Of a stretch of DNA of 10,518 nt, positions 1 to 7,849 are shown in pieces. Location: positions 1-10,518 of the forward strand of contig JACPRG010000140.1 of assembly GCA_016190025.1 (NCBI GenBank). The letters are read 5' to 3'. This DNA comes from Candidatus Tectimicrobiota bacterium (lineage in GTDB: Bacteria; UBA8248; JACPRG01). The notes under the pieces are model-generated. The model saw only the letters and a list, made by a program, of their open reading frames with translations, had not been told where the DNA came from and made no database searches. The position numbers were made by a program, and so were the translations under genes. Each line of letters opens with the position of its first letter. Positions within the stretch are counted from its first letter, which is position 1.

Positions 1-111
1 ACATGGGTGTCCGCTCCTCTTGAGGGGTTGAACGGATAGCTTAGCCCAGCGGGCGCGCCCCAGGATGAAAAAGATGAATTGGGGTTCCACGATCTCCGCT
101 TGTTCCCATCC

Positions 112-139
112 GTAGGGGCGCAGCATGCTGCGCCCCTAC
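112..139. repeat. Perfect 28-bp palindrome (hairpin repeat)
   Basis: The left arm GTAGGGGCGCAGCA is followed immediately by its exact reverse complement, giving a 14-bp stem with no mismatch. The centre is CAGCATG (121-127) and the right arm ends in CCCCTACC. The same loop type (CARSATG) and CTACC tail recur in two hairpins near 8374-8446 whose stems differ, so this looks like one member of a dispersed GC-rich hairpin family. GTAGGGGCG...CGCCCCTAC elements are, from memory, common between genes in several uncultured bacterial groups. It is not followed by a T-run, so it is a poor classical terminator. Confidence 0.85.
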
Positions 140-241
140 CCAAGATCGGGGCTACCCCCTTTCAGGAAAATCCGCTCAAGGCGAGATTCCAAAATAGATC
201 ACCAACCCCCCGCTTTTTCCCGGAAAGCGATGCGCGGCCAT

Positions 242-270
242 TGGACAATCAGGTCCGCCGCCGGTACACT
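242..270 (+). promoter_or_regulatory. Candidate sigma70 promoter upstream of the AbiV-like gene
   Basis: TGGACA (242-247, five of six matches to TTGACA) and TACACT (265-270, four of six to TATAAT) are separated by 17 nt. A transcript would start near 277 and leave a leader of about 160 nt before the ATG at 437. This is the best promoter-like pair I found in the left flank. Factor preference in this organism is unknown, so it is only a candidate. Confidence 0.35.
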
Positions 271-436
271 TCGCTGGACTGGGGTTCCACCACGGGTGCG
301 GGACCCCGGACTCCGAAGCGGATCTGAAAATCCCGGTCGCGCGCCGATGGGCAGTTCCTGTGGGCTTTGCCCGCCTTGGGTTGTGGACGGGGCCGCGCCC
401 GGGGGAAGTTGGGCTCAGCCAGGGGGGGAACCGCCG

Positions 437-1069
437 ATGTATGAAATTCCGCCGGATTTGGAAGGATTTCTGAGGGGCCTTTTTCGCGGGATGATCGGCA
501 ACGCCAAGCGGCTGGTCGGGGATGCGGTGTTTCTTTTCGAGCGGGGCTCTTACCCCTCCGCCCAGTTCCTGGCCATGTCGGCGATGGAAGAGATGGCCAG
601 GCTCCAGGAAATGCGCCGGCCCTTCATCATCTTGCGGAAGAAGGAAGACCTGGACGACGCTCTGGCCCACCTCGAATCCTGCCTGGCCGAGCACCGGGAG
701 AGACAGACGACCGCCTTCCAGGCGGCCCCTTACGCCCAGATCGAGAACCCCAAGGAGTGGGCGCACGTCGTGGACATGGTCACCCGCCTCGTCCGGACGC
801 GCGGCCGGCAGGAGATCCTGAAGACCCGCCTGAGGAGCCTGATGATGGACGCGGACGTGTCCGCCAAGACCGTTTCCAAGCCGGCGGCGGTGACGCGGCA
901 GGACGCCTACTACTTCATCTGCGCGGCCCACGAGATGATCGCCGACTATGGAGACAAGGGCCTCAACCCCTTCCCCCTGGCCGCGGGTGATCCTTCGGAG
1001 GGCTTCGATCTCTGGCAGTGGGCGGACCGGGCGGAAAAGGAGTTCCAGCGGAAATACGCCCATTGTTGA
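437..1069 (+). CDS. AbiV/HEPN-type abortive-infection-like protein
   Basis: A 210-residue, mostly helical soluble protein with no signal peptide. Residues 22-60 follow the AbiV pattern I know: an Asn-Ala helix start, then DAVFLFERGSYPSA, then a helix with an EE pair (51-52, in AMEEMARLQ) where relatives usually read EEIGK. The later H-R-E-R (86-89) fits the H-x-x-K stretch of the family, and 128-169 resembles its C-terminal part. Length is close to lactococcal AbiV (about 200 residues), which acts on phage translation through a phage partner; that role is not shown here. No clear R-x4-6-H HEPN nuclease motif is visible, so RNase activity is doubtful. The ATG at 437 is preceded by a purine-rich GGGGGGAA (423-430); longer frames starting at 125 run through a palindrome and lack conserved features. 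A stem-loop separates it from the next gene. Family moderately sure, function unproven. Confidence 0.7.
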   Translation: MYEIPPDLEGFLRGLFRGMIGNAKRLVGDAVFLFERGSYPSAQFLAMSAMEEMARLQEMRRPFIILRKKEDLDDALAHLESCLAEHRERQTTAFQAAPYAQIENPKEWAHVVDMVTRLVRTRGRQEILKTRLRSLMMDADVSAKTVSKPAAVTRQDAYYFICAAHEMIADYGDKGLNPFPLAAGDPSEGFDLWQWADRAEKEFQRKYAHC

Positions 1070-1096
1070 GACCCGGGTCGGACCCCTTCGCCGTTC

Positions 1097-1132
1097 GGGC
1101 TTACCGCCCGCGGAAGAGCGGGGGGAAAGCCC
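1097..1132 (+). terminator. Long stem-loop between the AbiV-like and GGT-like genes
   Basis: GGGCTT (1097-1102) pairs with AAGCCC (1127-1132). Inside, CCGCCCGC (1104-1111) pairs with GCGGGGGG (1118-1125) around a GGAAGA loop, with two mismatches (1103/1126 and 1106/1123) in a 15-position stem. There is no following T-run, so it may be a weak terminator, a processing site or simply an mRNA-stabilising hairpin. It would tend to separate expression of the two flanking genes. Confidence 0.4.
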
Positions 1133-1176
1133 GCCCGCCGCTCGTCCGGGCCTTTGACTTTTGAGGGATCGCTATC

Positions 1177-2739
1177 ATGAGCCCGATGCGACCCGTCGTG
1201 GTTTGCCGCCGCGGCGCGGTGGCGGCCGGGGACCCGCTGGCCGCCGCGGCCGGAGCGCGGATTCTCGCCGAGGAGGGCAACGCCGTCGATGCGGCTGTGG
1301 CCGCCGCCGCGGTCCTGACCGTTGTCCACCCCCAGGCCTGCAGCGTGGGAGGCGACGGCTTCACACTGATTGCGCGGGGGGGCCGGGTCGTCGGGATCAA
1401 CGCCTCCGGGCCGGCCCCGGCGGCGGCCCGCAAAGAGGTGTTTCCCGGCGGCATCCCGCAGGCCGGGCCCGGGTGCTCGACCGTCCCCGGCGTCGTGGAC
1501 GGCTGGGCCGTGGCCCTCTCGGACCACGGGACGAAGGGCCTGGCCGAGGCGCTCGCGCCCGCCATCGCCTACGCCGAGGAGGGCTTCCCGGTCCACCCGA
1601 GGCTCGTGGAGTGGCTCGGCCGGAACCGGGCGACGCTCGATCAGGGCGGCGGGGACAGCCGGGCGTTCCTGCCGGGGGGGAAGGTCCCTCCCGTCGGGAG
1701 CGTGATACGCCAGCCGGAGCTTGCGGAGGCGCTCCGGGCCGTCGCTGAGGGGGGCCGGGACGCCTACTACCTGGGCCCGGTGGCGAAGAGGCTGGCCGAG
1801 GGGGTCCGCGCGGCCGGGGGGCATTTCTCCGAGGAGGATTTCGCCGCCTATTCCTGCCGGGTGGTGGAGCCCTTGAGCGTCCCTTACCGGGACCTCACGT
1901 TCTATCAAATGCCGCCCAACTCCTGGGGCGTGCTGATGCTCATGCAGCTCCGGGTGCTGGACGGCCTGGACCTGGCCGGGATGGGGCACAACAGCGCCCG
2001 GGCGCTCCACACCCTGATGGAGACCCAGCGCGTCTGCTTCGCGGCGGGCCGTCCCCACATCGCGGACCCCGAGTTCGTGGACGTCCCGCTGGGGGAGCTC
2101 TTGTCCCGGGAGAAGGCGGAGGCGCTGCGGGCGCGCATCGACCCGACCCGTGCGGGCGGACCCGCTTCGGGCGAGCCCCGCGGGGGCACCTCCTGCGTGG
2201 CCGCCATGGACGCGGAAGGAAACGCCGTCTCCCACATCCTGAGCGTTTTCCATCCGTTCGGCTCCGGCTTCATCCCCAAGGGGACGGGAATCCTCATGAA
2301 CAACCGGCTCTCGGGCTTCACCCTGGAGCCGGGGCACCCCAACGAGCTCGCGCCGGGAAAGCGGCCGGCCCATACGCTGAGCCCCGCCCTGGCGGCGAAA
2401 GGGGGAGAGCCGGCGATCGCCCTGGGCACGCCGGGGGCGGCGGCGCAGACGGTGACGCTCGTGCAGGTGGCCGCCAATCTGGTGGATTTCGGCATGGACG
2501 CCCAGGCGGCCGTCGAGGCCCCCCGCTGGACCGCCGACGCGAAGGGCAACCGGATGCTGGAGGCGGGCATCGGAGGGGATGTCCGCGACCGCCTCGCCGC
2601 CATGGGGCACCGGTTCGAGGTGGCGGGGGAGGGCGTCCTCGTGTTCGGGTCGGCCAAGGTGGTCGTGCGGGATTCGGCCACCGGGACGATCTTCGCGGGG
2701 GCGGATTTCCGAAGGAACGGCTACGCCGTCGGAGTCTGA
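1177..2739 (+). CDS. Gamma-glutamyltransferase-superfamily Ntn-hydrolase
   Basis: A 520-residue proenzyme. The superfamily self-cleaves before a catalytic Thr; here that is T338 in GGTSCVAAMDAEGNAVS, followed by FGSGF (361-365), NN (375-376), HTLSP (399-403) and GTPGA (417-421). The N-terminal GNAVDAAVAAA (34-44) and CSVGGDGF (55-62) are also typical. Against E. coli GGT, the residues that hold the gamma-glutamyl group appear changed: Arg114 aligns with S77, Asp433 with G380 and Ser462 with H399. This resembles GGT-like amidohydrolases such as oxamate amidohydrolase more than glutathione-processing GGT, so the substrate is open. There is no signal peptide, so it is probably cytoplasmic, whereas classic GGT is periplasmic. 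GAGGGA at 1163-1168, 8 nt before the ATG, supports this start. The downstream M20-like gene follows after 17 nt and is probably co-transcribed. Confidence 0.9.
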   Translation: MSPMRPVVVCRRGAVAAGDPLAAAAGARILAEEGNAVDAAVAAAAVLTVVHPQACSVGGDGFTLIARGGRVVGINASGPAPAAARKEVFPGGIPQAGPGCSTVPGVVDGWAVALSDHGTKGLAEALAPAIAYAEEGFPVHPRLVEWLGRNRATLDQGGGDSRAFLPGGKVPPVGSVIRQPELAEALRAVAEGGRDAYYLGPVAKRLAEGVRAAGGHFSEEDFAAYSCRVVEPLSVPYRDLTFYQMPPNSWGVLMLMQLRVLDGLDLAGMGHNSARALHTLMETQRVCFAAGRPHIADPEFVDVPLGELLSREKAEALRARIDPTRAGGPASGEPRGGTSCVAAMDAEGNAVSHILSVFHPFGSGFIPKGTGILMNNRLSGFTLEPGHPNELAPGKRPAHTLSPALAAKGGEPAIALGTPGAAAQTVTLVQVAANLVDFGMDAQAAVEAPRWTADAKGNRMLEAGIGGDVRDRLAAMGHRFEVAGEGVLVFGSAKVVVRDSATGTIFAGADFRRNGYAVGV

Positions 2740-2756
2740 GGGAGGGATCGCGAGCC

Positions 2757-3935
2757 TTGGGCGCATCGATTGACGAGGGGCGGGCGGTCGAGACCCTCAA
2801 GGGACTCATCGCCTATCCCAGTCCCCAGCCGGAGATGGAGCGGGTCCGGGGATTCATCCAGGACGCCGTGCGCCCGGAGCTCCCGGAGGCCGCCTTCGAC
2901 CGGGTCTTTTCCGACTCGGTCGGAAGCCTCGGCTGGTGGCTTTCGGGCGGCCGAGCCGGAGAGAAGACGCTGGTCTTCTGCGCCTACGCGGGAAACTTCC
3001 CGGCGGAATCCATGCCGGACCCCTATGTCCCCAAGGAGGTGGACGGCGCGCCCTACGGCCAGCGGGGGACCTGTCTGTGGGGCAGAGGGACGTGCGAGCA
3101 GGTCGGGGCCCTGGCCGCGGCGGTGGAGGCCGTGCGCGCCTTCGTCGCGGGCCGCCCCAAGAGCCTGAAAAGGCCCTTTCTCCTCCTGGTGAGCACGGCC
3201 GGCGAGACGGGGAGCCACGAGGCCGTCACGGCTTTTTTCGAGGAGGCGGCCGGGGCAAAGCGGGAGATCGTCCCGGGCGACGCCGTCGTCGTCATGGGGA
3301 CCGGGAACGAGGTCTGCCTGGGGAACAAGGGGCGCGTGGACGTGGGGGTCCGGATCACCGGCCGGTCCTGCCACAGCAGCGCGCCTCACCTGGGCGTCAA
3401 CGCCCTGGAGGCCGCGTCCGTCTGCCTCTCGCGCCTGAAGGACGTGCGGCTCCCGCCGCCGGACCCCCACCTCGGCCCCGTCACGCTGGTGGCCACGAAG
3501 GCCGAGACCTTCCCCAAGGCCAGCCACACGATCCCCGACCGGGTTGAGATGATGCTGGACCGAAGGCTCCTCCCCGGGGAGGAGCCCGGACCGGCCGTGG
3601 AGGCCATCCGGGAGGCCCTGGGGGACGTGTCGCCCGCGGGGATCGAGGTCAGGGGCGGGAAGTTTCAGTACGCCAACAAGGTCGGGCCCGGCGCTCCCCT
3701 GCCGGCCGCCGCGGATGCCGCCGTGGCGCGCCGCCGGAGGGTCTCGAAGCCCTACTACATGAACGCCGCCCTGGACGCCGGGTACTTCTTCGTCCGCGGG
3801 TGCGACGCCATCTGTCTCGGGCCGGGCGACATGGCCCTCGCTCACACCGACGCTGAGGTGGTGAGCGTGGAGGACGTGATCCGGGGCGCGGAGATCTACC
3901 TGGACGTCCTGGAGACCCTGCTGGGCTCGAGTTGA
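2757..3935 (+). CDS. M20-family amidohydrolase homologue with altered active site
   Basis: A 392-residue protein with the M20 layout: metal-binding core, inserted lid/dimerisation domain with CHSSAPHLGVNAL (205-217), and a C-terminal His in ALAHTDAEVVSVED (360-373, H363). M20 enzymes are usually two-metal peptidases, deacetylases or amidases. Here the first motif, normally G-H-x-D, reads CAYAGNFPA (75-83) with no His or Asp. The bridging Asp of GRGxxD is E114, and the catalytic Glu of the E-E pair aligns with G149 while E150 remains. The surrounding fold motifs are intact and there is no stop or frameshift, so this looks like a divergent clade rather than a decayed gene. Start: TTG at 2757, 9 nt after GGGAGGGA (2740-2747); no earlier ATG in frame is available. 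It sits directly behind the GGT-like gene, suggesting the two act on the same type of amide substrate. Catalysis is uncertain. Confidence 0.82.
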   Translation: MGASIDEGRAVETLKGLIAYPSPQPEMERVRGFIQDAVRPELPEAAFDRVFSDSVGSLGWWLSGGRAGEKTLVFCAYAGNFPAESMPDPYVPKEVDGAPYGQRGTCLWGRGTCEQVGALAAAVEAVRAFVAGRPKSLKRPFLLLVSTAGETGSHEAVTAFFEEAAGAKREIVPGDAVVVMGTGNEVCLGNKGRVDVGVRITGRSCHSSAPHLGVNALEAASVCLSRLKDVRLPPPDPHLGPVTLVATKAETFPKASHTIPDRVEMMLDRRLLPGEEPGPAVEAIREALGDVSPAGIEVRGGKFQYANKVGPGAPLPAAADAAVARRRRVSKPYYMNAALDAGYFFVRGCDAICLGPGDMALAHTDAEVVSVEDVIRGAEIYLDVLETLLGSS

Positions 3936-3977
3936 ACTTTCAAATTCAACCCGCTTGAGGGCTCGGGCGAAGCCCGA
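3931..3977. terminator. Convergent intergenic inverted repeats
   Basis: Two small inverted repeats lie between the converging M20-like and molybdopterin-subunit genes. GTTGAA (3931-3936) and TTCAAC (3945-3950) enclose 8 nt and overlap the M20-like stop codon. TCGGGC (3963-3968) and GCCCGA (3972-3977) form a 6-bp stem around GAA. Neither has a clear T-run. The position suggests a two-way terminator; the rest of 3936-4057 holds nothing else I can name. Confidence 0.35.
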
Positions 3978-4057
3978 TACGCCGCCGGGGTTGCGGACTC
4001 CCCGAGGCGCCTGGGCGCCCTCCGCGGCGAAGGCCCGCGCGCAAGTCGCCCCTGTCG

Positions 4058-6424
4058 TCACAAACGGCTGTTTTTCCGGAGGGCGGCCAGGACGCGGTCC
4101 GGCGAGAAAGGCATCTCGCAGATCCGGACCCCGATGGCGTCGCGAATGGCGTTGGCCACCGCCGCCGCCGTCGGCACCAGGGGGGGCTCGCCGATCCCCT
4201 TGGCCCCGAAGGGTCCCGTGGGGTCCGGCTCTTCCACGAGGAGCGGATGGACCTTGGGCACGTCCAGGGTGGTGGGGACCTTGTAGTCGAGAAAGGTCGG
4301 GTTGGCGACGGCGCCGCCCTCGAACACCATCTCCTCCGAAAGGATCCAGCCGACGCTCATGGAGACCGCTCCCTCGATCTGTCCCTCGCACCCCGCGGGG
4401 CTGATGGCCTTTCCCACGTCGCAGGCGGAGTGCAGGCGGGTCACCTCCACGCGGCCGGTCTCGGTGTCCACCTCCACCTCGGCGATCTGCGTGCCGTAAC
4501 TGAACGCGGGAATCGGGACGAAGCGCCATCCCTCGACCTGCGTGTCCTTCGGGCGCTCGTACGCGGGAGGATCGAAGAATGAGCCCTTTCCCAGGATGAC
4601 CCCGCCGCCCACGTACAGGCCGTACATGACCACGTCGTGGTACGTGGCCCGGCGGTCTGGCGCGCTGCGGACGTAAACCTCCCCGCTCTCCATCTCGAGG
4701 TCTTTCGGGTCGGCCTCCAGCATTGCGGCCGCGATCTCCAGAAGTTTTTCCTTGACCTCGGCGGCAGCCCGCAGGATGGCGTTGCCGATGTTGTACGTGG
4801 TCCGGCTCGCGTCAGTTGACCAGTCGTACGGCGTGGTGAGGGTGTCCGACATCACGATGGAGACCTTCTCGTAGGGGACGCTCAGGGCCTCGGCGGCGAT
4901 CTGGGACAGGACGGTCCTCTGTCCGGCGCCCACCTCCGTGCCTCCCGTCAGGACCGTGACGGCCCCGTCCGCTTCCATCTTGAGGATGGCCCCCGACGCG
5001 AAAATGGCGCTGACGTGCTGGTTCGAGGCCACGCCGAAGCCCGTCTTCTTCCGGCGGTCTTGAGGTTTCCGCACGGGCCTCTTGCGGTTCTCCCAGTCCC
5101 AGCCGGCGCTCTCCGCCGCCCGGCGCAGCGTCTCTTTGTAGGCGGTGTGGCGAAGGGGCTGGCCCGTCGCGAGGCGCTGCCCCTCGGTGATGGCGTTCTT
5201 CATCCGCAGCCCGATGGGGTCCATCCCCAGCTCTTTTGCCAGGTCGTCCATCTGGGATTCGCCGGCGAAGTGGGTCTGGGGGCTGCCGTACCCGCGGTAT
5301 CCTCCGAACGGCAGCTTGTTGGTGTAGACGAGGCTCGCCTCGATGCGGACGTTCGGGATCGCGTAGGGGCCCCGGCCGTGGGTGATCGCCGCGCCCATCA
5401 CGCCCGGCCCGTGGGTGGCGTACGCCCCAGAGTCCACGATGAACCTGGCCTCTCGGGCGATGATCCGGCCGTCCTTCTTGGCGCCGGTCTTGTACTCCAG
5501 CAGGAAAGGGTGCCTCGGGTGGCCCGAGATGAACTCCTCCTCTCGGGTCAGGACGATCTTCACGGGGCGGTCCGTCTTCCGGGCCAGGAGGACCGCGTGG
5601 GGCTCGACGCAAATGTCCAGCTTTCCGCCGAACCCCCCTCCGATGAACGGCGCGATGGCCCGGATCTGGCTGGCGGGAAGCCCCAGGGTCTCCATCAGTC
5701 CCCGGCGGACCTCGGAGACCGTCTGTGTGCTCGTCCAGACGGTGGCCCTTCCCTTCGCGTCCACCTGAGCCAGCGCGGCGTGGGGTTCCAGGTAGCACTG
5801 GTGGTGGGTCACTGTCCGGAACTTTTGTTCCAGGACGCAGTCGGCTTCCTGGAACGCCTTGTCCGGGTCGCCCTTGAGCAGCTTGATCTGACAGGCTACG
5901 TTCCCGAAGCGAATGGGCTTGAAGCCGGGGACGCCCCCATACTGCTCCAGGTTCTCATGGAGGATGGGCGCGCCGGAGCTCATCGCCTCGACCGGGTCGA
6001 AGACGGCGGGCAGCTCCTCGTAATCGACGCGGATCAGGTCGGCGGCCTCTTCCGCCGCGTCCTCGTCGGTCGCCGCGACCGCCGCGACCGCTTCGCCGAT
6101 GTACCGGACTTTCTTGTGCGCCAGAATGATGTGGTCCTGGATGTAAGGTCCGAAGGCGCGAAGATTTCCGGCCCCGTCCTTCGGGCAATCCTCGGAAGTG
6201 ATGACGGCCTTCACCCCGGGGACCTTGAGGGCCTTCGACGCGTCGATGTGCAGGATTCTGGCGTGGGCCGTCTTGCTGCGGGAGTATCTGCCGTGCAGCA
6301 TGTGGGGCAGGGACATGTCCGTGGCGAAGATCCCCTTGCCCGTCGCCTTTTCCGCCCCGTCCTCGCGGGTCACGTTTTTCCCGACCCACTTGAGCTCTTT
6401 CACGCTCTTCGCCTGGGTATCCAT
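4058..6424 (-). CDS. Xanthine-oxidase-family molybdopterin-binding (large) subunit
   Basis: A 788-residue large subunit of a molybdenum hydroxylase, the kind that inserts water-derived oxygen into heteroaromatics, aldehydes or aromatic thioesters. The N-terminal hammerhead domain (about 20-130) starts GKNVTREDGAEKATGKG. The Moco domains carry GGGFGGK (262-268), GGYRGYGSPQ with R377 in the position of the xanthine dehydrogenase active-site Arg, GGTEVGAGQRT (494-504) and the catalytic Glu E746 in GAKGIGE. CO dehydrogenase has an active-site Cys loop near the Arg; that loop is absent, so CO oxidation is unlikely. Start: ATG at 6424 is preceded by GAGGGGGGAAG; an upstream in-frame ATG at 6457 would add 11 atypical residues and lies next to the previous stop. 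It follows the UbiD-family gene after 39 nt, likely one operon. The FAD and 2Fe-2S subunits are not in the window. Substrate unknown. Confidence 0.93.
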   Translation of the reverse strand: MDTQAKSVKELKWVGKNVTREDGAEKATGKGIFATDMSLPHMLHGRYSRSKTAHARILHIDASKALKVPGVKAVITSEDCPKDGAGNLRAFGPYIQDHIILAHKKVRYIGEAVAAVAATDEDAAEEAADLIRVDYEELPAVFDPVEAMSSGAPILHENLEQYGGVPGFKPIRFGNVACQIKLLKGDPDKAFQEADCVLEQKFRTVTHHQCYLEPHAALAQVDAKGRATVWTSTQTVSEVRRGLMETLGLPASQIRAIAPFIGGGFGGKLDICVEPHAVLLARKTDRPVKIVLTREEEFISGHPRHPFLLEYKTGAKKDGRIIAREARFIVDSGAYATHGPGVMGAAITHGRGPYAIPNVRIEASLVYTNKLPFGGYRGYGSPQTHFAGESQMDDLAKELGMDPIGLRMKNAITEGQRLATGQPLRHTAYKETLRRAAESAGWDWENRKRPVRKPQDRRKKTGFGVASNQHVSAIFASGAILKMEADGAVTVLTGGTEVGAGQRTVLSQIAAEALSVPYEKVSIVMSDTLTTPYDWSTDASRTTYNIGNAILRAAAEVKEKLLEIAAAMLEADPKDLEMESGEVYVRSAPDRRATYHDVVMYGLYVGGGVILGKGSFFDPPAYERPKDTQVEGWRFVPIPAFSYGTQIAEVEVDTETGRVEVTRLHSACDVGKAISPAGCEGQIEGAVSMSVGWILSEEMVFEGGAVANPTFLDYKVPTTLDVPKVHPLLVEEPDPTGPFGAKGIGEPPLVPTAAAVANAIRDAIGVRICEMPFSPDRVLAALRKNSRL

Positions 6425-6463
6425 GCTTCCCCCCCTCGGGAATTGGGACCGTTCCACGGAGCG

Positions 6464-7837
6464 TCAGTTGTCGATGAAGTCCTTGAGGAACACCTTCCCG
6501 TGGCCCGTGGGCCGGACGATCTCGAAGCGCCTGCGGGCCTCGGGCTTGGAGAGGGGCGGCTTGGTGGCGTCGATCCCGAGGGCTCCGTTCACCAGGGGGT
6601 CTTCCGGGAAATGGCGGACCTCGGGGCAGATCAGATCCAGGTGGTGCCCTCGGGTCCCCTGGATGATGAGGACGTCGGTGGCGGGGTTGACCCGCATGGA
6701 CAGGGCCCAGATGACCTCCCGCATGTCGTGAATGTTCACGTCCTCGTCGACGACGATGACCTCCTTCTGGTGCATGTTCATGGAAAGAGCGGCCATCAGG
6801 ACGGCCTTGGCGTGCCCTTCGTAGAGGGGGGTCATCTGGACAAGGGCCGTGAAGCGCGCCCAGGGCGGGATGAACACGTCCAGGATCTCAGTGTTCCCGT
6901 AGACCCGGCTCAGGTTCATGTAGAGCTCGGCCTCGTTGGAGACCGCCCCCAGAACCTGGTGATCGGTGAACTGGCTCGCGTTCAGGTGCCGATAGATGGC
7001 GTTCTTGCGCAGGGTGATAGCCTTCACGTCCCAGACGGGGCGCTTTCCGGCCTTCCCCATGTATCCCGTGAACTCCCCGAAGGGCCCCTCCTCCTCGAAC
7101 ACCCCGGGTGGCACCTCCCCCTCGATGACGATCTCGGCGCCGGCGGGGACCCAGATGTCCGACGTTTCGCACCGGACCAGCTCGACCGGCTCCCCGAGCA
7201 GCGAGCCCGCCAGGGCGAATTCGTCGCAGCCCGTGTGGCGTCCGCTGTAAACCGCCGCAATCTCGTAGGCCGGGTGCAGGCCGATGACGACGGCCATCGG
7301 CATGGGCTCTCTCCGGGCCTGGTATTTCTTGTAGTGCTCGAAGCTGTGCCGCCGGGCCATCATGAAGCCGGTGTGGTGACTTTCCCGGATCTGATTGCGC
7401 AGGATGCACTCGTTCTGGACGCCCGTGTCCGGGTCCCGGGTGACGTGGACCCCGCTCCCGATGTACCGCCCTCCGTCCCCCTTGCTGTGAACGGCGATGG
7501 GGAGCCGGAACAGGTCCGCCTCCTTCCCCAACCAGATCACCTCTTTGCACGGGGCGGTCTCGACGCGGTGGGTCTCCCCGGGGCCCTGCGCGAGGCGCCT
7601 GGCCACCTCGGGCACGACGCGTTTGGGCTCCACCCCCAGGGCCGCCGCCAGCAGCTTCCGGTTGCTGATGAGCCGGTCGCACACCCGCCAGCCGGGATAT
7701 CCCTTGACGTTCTCGAACAGGATGGGCCGCTCGCTTTCCGAACACAGGGCCCCCATCTGGGTGATGGGGTCTACTTCTTTGCGGATGTGCAGGACCTCGT
7801 CCCGCACCGCGTCCAGATAGGTCCTCAGGTCTTTCAT
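6464..7837 (-). CDS. UbiD-family prenylated-FMN decarboxylase
   Basis: A 457-residue cytosolic UbiD-like (de)carboxylase; the family uses prenylated FMN made by UbiX to decarboxylate, or sometimes carboxylate, aromatic and alpha,beta-unsaturated acids. Residues matching the fungal Fdc1 set are visible: N142 and R147 (five apart, as in N168/R173), H164, E235 in PAGAEIVIEG, and E250/E255 in EGPFGE (five apart, as in E277/E282), so it is probably active. The N-terminus MKDLRTYLDAV is typical for the family, which selects ATG 7837; the frame can open further to 7930 but that extension has no family character and would cover a tandem repeat. It leads an operon with the molybdopterin subunit. It is not specific enough to be called ubiquinone-pathway UbiD; catabolic relatives act on protocatechuate-, gallate-, phenylphosphate- or pyrrole-type acids. 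No UbiX is seen here. Confidence 0.93.
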   Translation of the reverse strand: MKDLRTYLDAVRDEVLHIRKEVDPITQMGALCSESERPILFENVKGYPGWRVCDRLISNRKLLAAALGVEPKRVVPEVARRLAQGPGETHRVETAPCKEVIWLGKEADLFRLPIAVHSKGDGGRYIGSGVHVTRDPDTGVQNECILRNQIRESHHTGFMMARRHSFEHYKKYQARREPMPMAVVIGLHPAYEIAAVYSGRHTGCDEFALAGSLLGEPVELVRCETSDIWVPAGAEIVIEGEVPPGVFEEEGPFGEFTGYMGKAGKRPVWDVKAITLRKNAIYRHLNASQFTDHQVLGAVSNEAELYMNLSRVYGNTEILDVFIPPWARFTALVQMTPLYEGHAKAVLMAALSMNMHQKEVIVVDEDVNIHDMREVIWALSMRVNPATDVLIIQGTRGHHLDLICPEVRHFPEDPLVNGALGIDATKPPLSKPEARRRFEIVRPTGHGKVFLKDFIDN

Positions 7838-7849
7838 TTTTGTCCCCGG

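Larger units (their letters stand above)
1..436. other. Non-coding left flank
   Basis: I see no supportable gene here. Open frames on both strands cross a perfect palindrome and give low-complexity Arg/Pro-rich translations with no recognisable domain. In frame 1 a stop (TAG, 37-39) ends a 12-codon stretch that could be the tail of a gene to the left, but it is too short to judge. The stretch holds the 28-bp palindrome at 112-139 and a promoter candidate at 242-270, both listed separately. Confidence 0.6.

Noticed and set aside
80..290. TGGGGTTCCAC present at 80-90 and 280-290
   Set aside because: An 11-base match is expected several times by chance in a 10-kb GC-rich window, and the flanks do not match.
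125..436. N-terminal extension of the AbiV-like frame from the ATG at 125
   Set aside because: The ATG lies in the centre of the perfect palindrome, the added 104 residues are Arg/Pro-rich without family similarity, and a better ribosome site precedes the ATG at 437.
946..2766. 606-residue minus-strand open frame opposite the GGT-like gene
   Set aside because: Antisense to a gene with a conserved catalytic Thr and typical superfamily motifs; no recognisable domain of its own.
2721..4529. 602-residue minus-strand open frame across the M20-like gene
   Set aside because: Low-complexity Arg/Gly/Pro-rich translation that runs through the convergent gap into the molybdopterin gene in another frame; a shadow.
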